From: Astropecten irregularis
Lineage: Eukaryota; Echinodermata; Asteroidea; Paxillosida; Astropectinidae
NCBI GenBank assembly: GCA_963971285.1
Contig: OZ020254.1
Coordinates: forward strand, 6,200,001-6,264,000
Direction: 5' to 3'
Length of the DNA: 64,000 nt
Each line of letters opens with the position of its first letter. The stretch's first letter is position 1. A program made the translations under genes and the position numbers. The notes beneath the pieces were generated by a model. The model was not told the DNA's origin. It was given only the letters and a program-made list of their open reading frames with translations, and did not search any database. Shown piece after piece: positions 1-12,000 of the stretch.

Positions 1-122
1 ACTTGGGATTAAACATGGGAGAAAATAGAGGAGCTAATCTGCTTGCTCTACCTACCATTGACCCAATCCTCTGCACGTATCTGACATTTAGTGACAAGAA
101 CAAGAACACATGTAGGTTACCA

Positions 123-446
123 CCATAGAGATGCATACTAATAAACTAGAGGGCGGACGCACAATACTCCCCTGTACTGTGGCGCTGTGATCGCATGGGC
201 CCGTGCCGCCATTACTATTATTATGTATTATTATGTACGAATTATGTATACGCATGCGTACCAGGGAATGATATGCTGACGGAGCACTTGCGTAAACTAC
301 AGTACAAAGGTATACGCCTTACGTACACAGCAAAGATAGTAAAGCGCCGGCGCAGTGCCCATTTCAGTAATGGCGGATCGATCCCCATGTTGTCACAGAA
401 ATTTCGCCGAGGCCGCCCTCTAGTTTTTTAGTATATATCTCTATGG
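123..446. mobile_element. MITE with ~34-bp terminal inverted repeats
   Basis: The left end (123-157) reads CCATAGAGATGCATACTAAT and continues to CTAGAGGGCGG. The right end (411-446) is its near-perfect reverse complement, with GCCGCCCTCTAG then CTCTATGG. The roughly 250 bases between the arms have no coding potential that I recognise. No clear target-site duplication was found, so the superfamily is unknown. It lies downstream of the HMG-box gene. Confidence 0.7.
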
Positions 447-638
447 TTTCCACACATTATCGTACCACAGTCTCTAAAGCCAGGAGGACTGGACCAGTAG
501 CCACGCATTACCACATAAACCACACTGTGGTGTATCGTGGTAAGCAGGATGCCACACTTACCACAATAAAAACCATTTGTGGTATGGAACTTGTGGGCTA
601 GGGTTAAAAGGCAATACTCAATGCGGGCCATTCACAAT

Positions 639-774
639 AGTGCACTACCATGAGTTTGCAACGCGTTGACCAATCACTATGCACGGAATTAATTTTGTCG
701 ACAAACTGCGCATGTGGAAAGATGCAAAGTGTCGACAAATTGGTCGATGTGTTGCAAACTCATGGTGGTGCACT
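639..774. repeat. Inverted repeat, ~36-bp arms
   Basis: The arm at 639-674 (AGTGCACTACCATGAGTTTG, then CAACGCGTTGACCAAT) is repeated in reverse complement at 739-774 with a few mismatches. GTCGACAAA-type words also mirror each other inside (around 698 and 731). This looks like a short non-autonomous DNA transposon. Ends and target duplication were not resolved. Confidence 0.55.
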
Positions 775-3021
775 TTTGCGAAACTTTTGTCAAACCACCC
801 ACCCTCCATAGACCCACAATGTATACGAGGCCTACATGTATTGAACTTCCTTGCATTAACTACCCGCCAGAATAAAGATCAAATCAATACAAAATGATTC
901 TATCCCAGTTTCCACGGCAATCCTCCCCTTTTTGAGATTGAGCCCCCGACACGAAGTGCACGCTCATCCGTAAAAATTCCGGACATGAACTGTACGGTAC
1001 AAAATGATATTGCACATGGCTTCAAAATGCATGATTGACACAAAATAATGAACTGTACTTCAAATCTGTGCAGAATTTTATGGTGATTCAGAAAAAAAAG
1101 ATATTCGACCATTTGTGCCCGCTGAAAACACAACCAAATTTGATGTTGAAATAAAATGTGAGGAAAAAACAAAATCAAAAGAAGAAGAGAAAAATAAATA
1201 AATAGAAATGGAAACCTGTCAAGGAACTGTCCTATCTTCAGCATCACCTGCCCTAATACCTGACTGTGGGAGGGCAACATATCTTCTGACACTTGTAACC
1301 GTATATGCCAGCCCTCCAGCTGAAGATCTTTTTTCAGTATTTTTCTTTTTACTTGTTTCAACCGGGTATTATTATTTTTTTCCATTTTGAAAGGCAATGT
1401 TTGTTCCATGTGTCGAATCAGGCTCCTGTACTTTGAATGTGTAATTCCATTTCAAATATTTTGGTCCGTTTTTCAAATAGCATTAAATAATTCATATCAT
1501 AATAAATATCAGGTCTGTGAGTTTCACTCCGAGAAATATTTATTTTGCGGCATTAACATGGAAAATTATACATGTTGTGCCCCCGAAAACAACAACAAAC
1601 AGACAAAAACGTCATAACTGCAATTGTATTTTAGATTGTTCTTCAGTCTTTACTTTTGACTGGCAAATGAGTTGAAAGTAACGATGCTTTCAGGACGCTT
1701 TCATGCAAACTGTTCCATTAAAGTAAAGTCAGATGGCACAGATTACATTCCTGTAACATGCCACCGTAGCTTGGCTCTTGCTTGACAAATATTTGCAGAG
1801 TGCTGTCATCTCCCCATGTCCTCCTGTAATTGCCCTGATTCTTGTTTAACCTGCCCCTGACCGAGGCTAAAAGCCACTTCACATGAAGAGCAGACTAAAT
1901 AAAGCCAAGGCTTTGAGGACTGGAGCTAGGAATCCCGCCCCTCCAGGGAAATTAAAATCACGGGATGGCAGGGGAACATTTGCCACACAAGGAAAAATCC
2001 AAACAGGACGCAGAAACAAGGTGGACATAAACTCGCAGCAAACAATTCCATTGAACATCTCGAAATCGGAAGATGTTTTTGTTGATGTTGTGTCGAAATC
2101 CAAAGTCTGTAACTCAAAACTTGCAATTCACGAGTCAAACTCAGACCCTAATCGATTCCGTGCATGAGCCTTTTTCTCAAAGCTTTAGTTCAACATGTTG
2201 AATTGTTGTCAATGTTTGAATGAAATGCCGTCGGGACGGTCAAACGTTCAAGACATCAAGTGAAATTGATTTGTGCTATGTTCTTTCCGATCATGCAATC
2301 AACTGTTAACAATGTCACCCAACACAAAGAACCTTTGGGCCATGACTGCCAGGAGATGAGATGAGCGGCGCCAACAAACTATTCTTGATCGACAAACCTT
2401 CTCAGAATCTCACTAATCCTATCGACAGGGAGCACTATTAAGAAGAACTGAAAAGCAGGAATCCAAAGTCCTGATTGACTTCAAACAGCACTGGATTTCT
2501 TCCCCAATAGACCAAGCCTGTCTCTCCTGGGAAGGAGATGGGCAATTGCCGCTCAGTGTCTCGCTAAAGGACACAAGTCCGATGTCTGTCCCCATTGTTG
2601 GGAACATCGGATCCAAGCACTCTCACACAAAAATCAAATTTGATACTGCAATCAGCAAACCAAGAAAGGCACCAACAGGCGACTTATGTACAATCTGGTA
2701 CCGAGTGGTCCCAAACTTACAGAGCGTACAAGGCGCTAAGTCACCCAAACCAACCCACATTATCAAAGTGTTTTTGAAGGACACAAGATGTAAGAGCCTA
2801 ATTACCTATTGACCAAGCAGCCCAAACTGGTCCAAGTCCTACAATTGTGCAGTAAAGATACTGTGCCGATTGCTAGAGTTTGGATGATTCAGTGAGCTTC
2901 CCTCACCAAAGTTACTTGAGGGTACAGAAAGGCAGCTGTAGGACGTACACAGTGTGAGCTGGTGATCCTTTCACTTACGGAGTAGGTTCTGCAATCAGGT
3001 AGGCGAACGAGGGGGCCTCTG
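775..3021. other. Downstream flank of the HMG-box gene
   Basis: No gene is recognised here. Open frames on both strands are short or compositionally odd and match no family I know. Part of it, next to 3021, is presumably the 3' UTR of the minus-strand HMG-box gene. Its polyadenylation site could not be fixed from sequence alone. Confidence 0.4.
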
Positions 3022-6000
3022 TCAGAATCGTATGACGCCAAACAGGGTGGGGACCATCCGCAGGCCTTCCAGCTTGGCTCGAAGTGTCGTGCCAACCCGC
3101 TTCAAATCGTTCACCTCCACTGTTGCCTTGGAGACTGCTTCCTGTTCAGAGGAGAAATTAACAAAGAGCGAAAGATCGCAACTCAGTATCTTGCTGAACC
3201 AACACAAGACAGCTCTCTCTCTCTCATCTGGGTAGTCTATGTGATAGACGCACATTTTGGCAAGTGCGCTAAATTGACTTATCAACATCCTCCGTCACGA
3301 CCCTGAGTCCTGACGGAAATGTTCTCGAAACAGATCTGATTGGCTGATGTGCCGCATTGCATAAATTTGCATGCACGAATGTATCAGATGTTCGTAGGTA
3401 GTGACACAGAGTAGAATGGGTGATACTCAGACTATCATCTAGGATGCTGTCGTTAAGAACGCATTCAACCTGCAGCTTTCTTTGTTTCTTACCTGGAGAT
3501 GATGGCATTGGCTGCTGAGTTGCATGTTAAGCTCAAAGAGTTCTTGGTCCTGACAGCGTAATTCACGAAGTTCAATCTCTCGCTCTGTAACAGCAACAAC
3601 AACAAATGTCCTGTGTGCCATTATTATGAAGATGATAAAACTCCTAATTTTACCTGTAATACTGTAAGTAATAGGACTTCTATATTCTCTAGTTGTTATC
3701 CCATTTGCAAGCTACCAATGTGCAGAATAACCCCATCAGTAACATTTGTCAAAAGACTAGGAAAAGTACACCATGCATGTCACAACCACGAACTGTATTC
3801 ACTTTCGAGGCAAAATACTGTTAACTTGTAGACCTTAGTTTTTATAATTTCTCTCCTAATAATAATTTTTTCTCCTCCTAGGGGGGGGGGGGGGGGCGGT
3901 AGGAGGCCATGTCAAAATTGTCAATTCAAATTTTATGGGCGAGGGGGACATACACTCTTTTTTGCAACAACCAAGGCCTATCATAAAATAATATACAAAA
4001 TCTTAGCTATACTGAGCCACAAAAGAAATGAAAATTGGTGGGTCCATTTTATTTATTGTCATATTTTTGACATTGCAGTGCAGCTGTTTAAATTCAACAA
4101 ATTCAAGAAAATTATGACAAGAGGAACACTCTCAAGTCAGAAACTTTGTACCAAATGTTTAATCTAAACAGCCACAATGAAATGACAAAAACATGACATT
4201 ATATTGAATGGACCCATTTCGTTTGTGGCTCAGTATCGTTGGTGAGGTCTGATGAGGATGCATGTTTCAGAGTGCAAATTACAATAGCTATTGTACTGTA
4301 CCATCATTGAACTACTGGGACGTTGATGAACAGTATCATGGGAATAAGCGGTTTGACTTCCGAAGAGTCCAGACTCACCGAGATTCAAGTCCATGAAGCC
4401 CTCCTTGAACTCCTCGATGTCAATCTTAGCTGGCATCATGGGGTGCTGGTGGTGGCCCGTAGCCGCTGGCAGGCTGCTGGTACCACTGGCCCCGTCCATG
4501 TGCCCGTGGCCCTCTGGCAGGGCCGACCCAGTCTCCATACCCGGGGACTGGTCACCCATCAGGGCCGAGCTGGTCAGGTCCTGATTGCTATTCTCCATCT
4601 CTAGCACCTCCTTTTCAATTTCACCTAATAAAGCAAGCGAAACTAGACATTTATGGCTGTTGAAAACAGGGTGTATGTATATGAGAAATGAATTGGGTCA
4701 GTTTGAGCTAAAACTTTGACCAAAAGAAATCCCATAGGCCCTCTATTGACGAAAGGGTCTATTGAGAGGGATGTACTGCAGTAGTCAAACTTGGCAAGGA
4801 ATACCAGTAGACGGGTAGACCTGTATATAATATCAATCAAATCAAATTCATTCCTCAACATGATAAATCTAATGATTTCAGTTAATGGCAGTGAAGCTTG
4901 CAAGACATACAGAATAAACACAGTAGGAAATCTGTAAGCTTCATCGGCCTGATATTAGAGAAAGTACAAATGTGAACCTTTCCATATGCACCTTTCCATA
5001 TGCGCGTTTTTGTCATCCGTTGCGTATATGTTATGTGTGCATTGCGTTGCAAAAATGTCATCATTATAAAAAAGCAAGCGACTCTTTCCACATATACGCG
5101 TCCGTTAGAAAGGGTCGTGTGCTTCTTTCTAATGAGCAATTTTTTGTCACGCACACGCAACGTATATGCAGCGGATGAAAAAAAACCTAATTTGCATCAA
5201 AATAATCATTTCTTTCTCTTGACATGGACATGGCGTGACTTACAGAGCTTTCCAGTCAGTGTGAGTAGATGCTGCTTCCCGTACATGTGCTCCTTCTTGT
5301 TATGCATCGTGCTGAAACACTGATCGCAGATCTTACACAGCAAATCATTGGGATCATCCTCCTGGATCAAAGACAAAGCAACAAACAGACTATATTAACC
5401 ACTGACCCAGGGGTCCATTCTACAAAGCCCTACGATCACTTACTCGGACCTTGAGTTATGAAGGATAACCATCCTTATCCAACATATGACTGCAATGTGT
5501 CATAAGTCCTAAGATTAATAGCAAGTTACGATGAGTTTGGTGAAATCGACCCCCTGATGCTCTTTGCTGTTTGGAACAACCCAATACATGTATGCCCAAA
5601 GTTATATACAACAAACTACCGGTATACCAAACTAGCAAAATCGTGCAGTGAGACTCAGTTTCTCTGTCAGCTGCCCTGGGGATGCCATTTCTTTGATTTT
5701 CAAACTTCACTGGTTACCTATCAAGGCGGGTCTACCTTTTAAATTTGATCACTTGAGCGCTAAGATCTCTGTATCAATCATTTCTATTTTTCATTACAAC
5801 CACAATTTTGTTATTGGGGAGAACTATTTATTAGAATTTAGAATTAGACATTTGGAATTAAGGAATAATGTAGGTTTGTGGTGACACCATGTAATCTCTT
5901 CTGTATAAAATTCTGGTGTGGTTCTGAAAAGAGCTGATGGTTAATAATCTAAGGACAATTAGGAAGACATTTCAAAGTCTCCTTAAGGTATCAGCTACCT

Positions 6001-9000
6001 TTTAAAGACATATTTGAGTGTGCATATTTTAATACAACACAGACAATGCTGTTTGGAATCACCCGTATTGCTAAAAGAGATAAATGCTACTTTCTATTTT
6101 GGATTCTTCTCGTGATTTTTTGTTTTACTGATAGTGAGAGTCTTACCTCAAGTTGAATGTCGTTGAGGACCGAGGCACTGACATCTGGATCTATGATGGC
6201 ACCATCCACTCCTACAAGCAGAATATAAACAAACAATTCAACAATATTTATCACAGATTATGCTAACAATTCTATATCTTAAATACAGTCAAACCTGGGG
6301 TCAATTTCACGGCACTTCTTATCACAAAAATTTGCTAAGCATGACATTTCTGTCTTTATAAAAACCTGGGTTAACATCCAAATTTCCATGTGTTGTGTAG
6401 GCCTATTGCTTGTGATTGTTCTTTGGCTGCTGTTAACCGACCATGAATATCAAATGAAATTTTTAATGGTGGTTTGATTTATTGGGCAAGACATTTTTGT
6501 ACTAAGCAAATTTTTGTGCTAAGCAGCGCCGTGAAATTGGCCCCGGTATACAAGGGGCTTTATAGACAGGTGAACTCTCTAAACAGGTTGACATATTTGA
6601 GCACCTGATATTGTACATTAAGTTATTGTACATTAATCCTGCCTTAAAAGCTACCACTGTGTTCTGCACCCTGCAGTGCCCAGTGAAGTGGTTTGATTGT
6701 ACATAAATTTGTTCATTGAATTCCTTAGGTTTTTATTTATCAATCATTTTTAACGACAGCATTTTCGAAAAGGACAACACGCTTCTCAGATGACTCTTCC
6801 TGAACTTGAGTTCCAGGGCCTGGATGATGCCTTGCTCCATCGGTTGTGCAACAGATGTTGTGTTAATAGGATGAAGGAAAAGAAGTTTGATGTTTTTGCA
6901 ATGAGGGTGGCATGTAGCACTGTCCAGCAACACCAGGATTTTCCTCTTCTGGCAGCCCATTTTCTTGTCCAGCTTCTTCAAGTACATCTCAAATGCATTG
7001 CTTGTCATCCAAGCTTACTTGGTGGCATGGTATTCAACGGGGAGATCCTCTCGTTCTCTAGTCTGCCAAAGCAGCAGGGTTTGATGACCTTGCCAACGAT
7101 TAGAGGCTTTTTTTTTTTCTCTAAGGGCTTAGGCACACAGCATTACAGAGAGTAGTTCCTTGGAGCACTTGCCACCTGAACCATCCCCTCCTTTCACAAG
7201 AAGAGTTGAGTCAACGACCCTTTGGAGAAGAGCCCAGTTTGTCCATATTATGGAGATGTCCCTGGGATCGTAACTGTTACATAGCTGTTACAATCCTCAC
7301 CAGTGCTGGTGTCTACCCCACCTCTATCACCACTCATCTTATCGTAGACAATGCTGTGCTGCTTCCTGAATGATTTCTGGAACTCAAGTTCTTTGGCAAA
7401 CTCCAAAGCCTAAAGTTTCTTGAAGTAGTGGGCCAGAAACCAGGAACCTCCGTGCTGTGGCATCCTTGAAGCGCTCCTTCAGTGGGGCATTGATGTCTTC
7501 ATTGCGGGTCTTAGAGACTTTTCCTCTTGTGATCTAGAGGAGCAAACTCCTTGATGCATTCGCTCTTTCACTTGATGATGTTGTGGATCTGCATCTTCCC
7601 AAGACGATGACCCTCTCCTTCCAAAGTTCTCGACGATAGAAGGACAGGTCTTTTTCTCGTCATGCATTTTGTTCACCTCCATTTTCAGTGGAAGTTGATT
7701 CCGAGAAATCTTCGTAGCCCTATTCTCTCTTTTTCGAATGCGATGATGAAGCAAAATTGCTTCACAAGCAGTAGAGCGATAGCTTAGAACATCTAGACAT
7801 CAGCTTTAGATGATGTGTAAACAAATTGTGCACCAAGACCCAAGCATACACGTATCTTAAGAAATCTTAGGAATATAGTTGTATGCGAATGGTTGCTTGG
7901 TTTCTGACTAGAACCAGTGCAAGGCTAATTTGGGGCTCTGCCAACATAGGGCTGGATAGCTCCGTTGGAAGAGGGCCAGTACTGTAATCCAGTGGGTGGA
8001 GGGTTAAGATCCAGCTCTAGTAAAATTTCCTTCATTCCCCCTGAAGAGAACGTCAACTCACCTGTGAGGTCTTTGATCTTCTTAGCCACCTGCCGTCGGA
8101 GTAGCGTCTGGTATGTCTCACTGTGCTGGAAGGCGTGCAGCTCATCAATGTAACGTTTCTTGTCCATAGCTGCCTCATTCATATATTTCTGCATCGAGAC
8201 AAACAAGGATTCATTCCTACATTAACAAACTGTCTTCCCTAACTTCTCGTCCCGTTGTTAACATTTTCTAAAAATTGTTCAAAGTCTACTCAGAAACAGA
8301 TATTGAAGAGTGAAATCTGAGCAACAAAACCCTTTTCTGTAATAGCATACTTGCTCCTTGTCTTGAAATGAATTTAATAGACAGCTGTTTAGGGATGACT
8401 AGATTTCTATGTTTAAATCAGCCGTGAGAGACAGTCCTCCTACTTCCCTTGGCAGTTTGACCCTTAGTAGATATTTCAGGATAAACCTAAACAATAATGT
8501 AAGAGAAATGCACTGTGGTATGTGATATTGACCAGACTTTGAAAACACATTGTCCTGATAATGAAATAATGAACTTGTAATATCTTCACCGGTTACATAC
8601 AGAAAGCAAAAAGACACCATGTATAAAAATCTCTTTTTAGGAAGATGTGTGGTCCTGAAAAGGACCGAGTGAGAGTGAATTCTCGACGTTTCGACTAGTG
8701 TGCTCTAGTCGTCCTTAGGAGAGGACTAGAGGACGACTAGAGCACACTAGTCGAATTGTCGAGAATTCACTCTCATCGGTCCTTTTCAGGACCACACATC
8801 TTCCTAAAAGAGATTTTTATACATGGTGTCATTGCAAGCCTTACTCATTCTCGTGTCTCCACCATGCAAAACTTCAAACCTTACTTAATGCGCCACATGT
8901 TCTTTAATTGACTGAAAGTGGGTTATGATGTTCTACTTAGAGTAATCAACACAGGGTCATCCATACTGATTGGAGACATTAAGTGAGCAGCGGAAGGATA

Positions 9001-12000
9001 TGATTCTGTCAACTGTGTATAATACGTACCTTCTTCCCTTCCGCCGTCATTTTCGTCCACATGTTGCCCAGGATCTTGATGATCTCGGGAAAGGGCTTCT
9101 TGGCGTGCTTCTTCTTCATCTGCTCGAGTTGCTCATTCAGGAACAGTGAGTATCTGTGGGAATAAAATCATCAAGGGGAAATATACAGTATGGTTCAAAT
9201 TTCCCCAAAAGAAGAAGAAGTTTTCAACCAAGACGTCTTCAACCTAGAAGTTGTCAACTGAGACGTTTTCAATCAGGAGGCTAAAATTTAAGTGGTTTGA
9301 TGAATACTGTCAGACTGAAGGGAGTCATTGCCTCAAACCCTTTTCACAAAGTGTATTCCCAACATAATTGTCATTTACAGCCTATTTTACATTTTGAAAT
9401 GACCATGGTGAAATGGCAGTTTGTCTTTGAAACCATCTTGAGTTTGTGTACCTCTTTACAGTGTTTGAAGTTAAATACAGTTGATGCTCAGTGGCGTCAC
9501 CAGACTTTTGAGTGCACAAGGGGGGCACTAGCAATTGTTGGGGGGGCAAACTTTTTATATATTATATTTTTTTTCACCAACCCAAATCTCAAATGGGGGG
9601 GCACGAGGGGGGGCACGAGGTTTTCCAGGGGGGGCACGTGCCCCCCCCTGGCCCCCCCTTGGCGACGCCACTGTTGATGCTGCGACTTCACGGGAGGTTT
9701 TAATGCAATTACTGATGATCAGTGGACGGAACAACAAGTGACAGGACAGAGATGGGATGGACATGATCCAGCAACAGGAATATCTGGATGATGTAACCTG
9801 GCCTGGAATGAGAAGTCAGAGCCTCGGCTCCTGAGCACCCAGGCAACAGGATCTTCAAGTTCTCTAACTGCCATAGGCATGCTTAAATCCACCTCATACT
9901 GTAGCAATGCTAGACTTTGATGGACATGGGTCTGTCGAGCCCAGACAACGTAATCATATAGCTCCCAGTCCCATCTTGGCCCATGTTCAAAGCATCTGCA
10001 CATAGATGCAATTGGACAACTTCTGCAACCTGAGGACTGTTCCTTGCTAAATACCCAGGGTACTATGATTAAGAGACTAGCTCCACATCACACTGATTTA
10101 TCTCAAGACCAATAGCCTGCCCAACAACTCTGTGGCCATGGTACTCACGCTGTGGTTGGTGCTTTGGGAACATTGGGTTCTTTCAACGGATTCTTCTTCC
10201 TCTTCTTCCCTTTTGGCCAGCCACCTTTCCTCTTGACCTTCGGGGAAACAGGGAGAACAAAAATAATAAGATAATAGTGATGCATACACAAAATTAACAT
10301 GGCATTCCTTTGGATAAAGTGGACAGACTTCTGAGGAGAATTGATACATGATACAGCTGCTGGTATTAATAATGTTAATCGATAATTTGCTTGCGTTTTC
10401 CCTATGCGACCTTCCATGACCTGCCTTATTCTTATTCCCGTTTTTTAATTGTCAAGTAATGTGTCCTAGGAGTTGGCTTTTGTTCTTTGATTTGTCTTTA
10501 ATGGTTTAAAAAAAATTCTTTTTTAAATGTTAAATTACACATATGCACATGCACTGCTCCCAGTGCTACTGATATTGGGCTTTACATTCCATGCAGAAGC
10601 CGGAGTCAATGAGACAATCATGAGACCTTCCATTCGATGTGCCAGTGGAACAGTGGAAAAATGCCAGTTTAATACCTTGCTTCCATAAGTAATCTAATTT
10701 GACAGGGTGGCTGGTTGAAACCAAGCTAGCCAACAGATTAAAGTGATCCGTGATAAAATTATCATAAAGCGATGGTAGCTCTCCCTCAAGTTGACATCAA
10801 CCTATCCAGGACAAGATGGGGGAAACTCTTGACCCAGGACAGGGTATCTTCCCACTGATTAGAGATCTTTCTTGTCGCATGATGTGAACCTTACCTTGGG
10901 CTGAAGCTTGTCGGGGACATTGGACTTGACCATGTTCTCTTTGAGAGGGCTACCGGTGTCGGGAGCAGGGGTGGTCATAGTCAGAAGGTTGCTAGACTGG
11001 TCTGCGTAGACCAGTGGACCTCTACTGATCACCAACTGACCTAGAACCACAAACAGGAACAAAATTTGAATACTGAGAGTCAAAACACAATGTGAGTTAA
11101 TATAACATGTATGTCAGCAACTCTACGGTAACAAAGTTTGCAATAGATACTTTTGTGCACACTTAAATGGACCATGAAATTTTCCAACATCATCCTAAAT
11201 TAATTCAGAAGGGAAAAGGTATGGAATAGCAATCCTTTCTCCAGTCTTCTACCATGTGGATTGGGTTTTCAGTCCCAACCTGTTATTGTTGGGTTTCCCA
11301 AGAACATGAAGAATTATTATCTGGGGGTTGTCCTCCCACCATGCCCACTTGTAAACCTGCTTTTCTTTTTTGATTTGTCTGTTCAACCCCTTATGGGAAC
11401 CATTATTAAACGATAGGCCTACCTGTTGTGGTGAGTTCCACGTTTGGTACACCGATACTGACTAATGAAGGCAAGGAGATGGCATCAACAGGCACGGGGC
11501 CAGGCAGAGAGCAAGTCCCTTGAGATTCTGTAGTCCTATTCATGTTAGCCATGACTTCCGTGATGGACACCTGCGTTAGTGTGTCCGATGACCTGATCAA
11601 TGATTCCGAAACCACGATCGGATCGGCACCCGTGCCCGTCCCTTCTGCCGCCGCATCACCGTGTCTGACCGAGTCCCGCATGTCCGGGGAAACATCCATG
11701 GGGCAGGTGCTGGTCTGACTGGGGAGGGAGTCCTGCATGGACGCGATGACGTCGTTGAAGCAATTCGTGGGTGTGGATGTTGACGTGGTCGGGGTCGTGG
11801 TAGCCTGCACAGCCGCCTCCATGCAGTCCAGTGGATCTGCATCCGGCATGATGCGCAGACAGTCGGTCACATTGCCCAAGATGCTGGAGACTCGCCCCTG
11901 GAAGATGATGTCCCCTGGCCTCATGACCGAAGAAGCATCGGGGGATGGCAAGAGCATTTGAGGCGACAGTTTCTTGTTGGGATTCCCTGGTAATTCTGCA

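Noticed and set aside
900-1409. 169-codon open frame with a hydrophobic stretch
   Set aside because: The composition reflects A/T-rich runs. No homology is recognised and no splice partner fits.
9719-10003. 94-codon minus-strand frame next to the hAT MITE
   Set aside because: It looks protein-like in places but matches no family I can name, and no exon junction in the HMG-box gene needs it.
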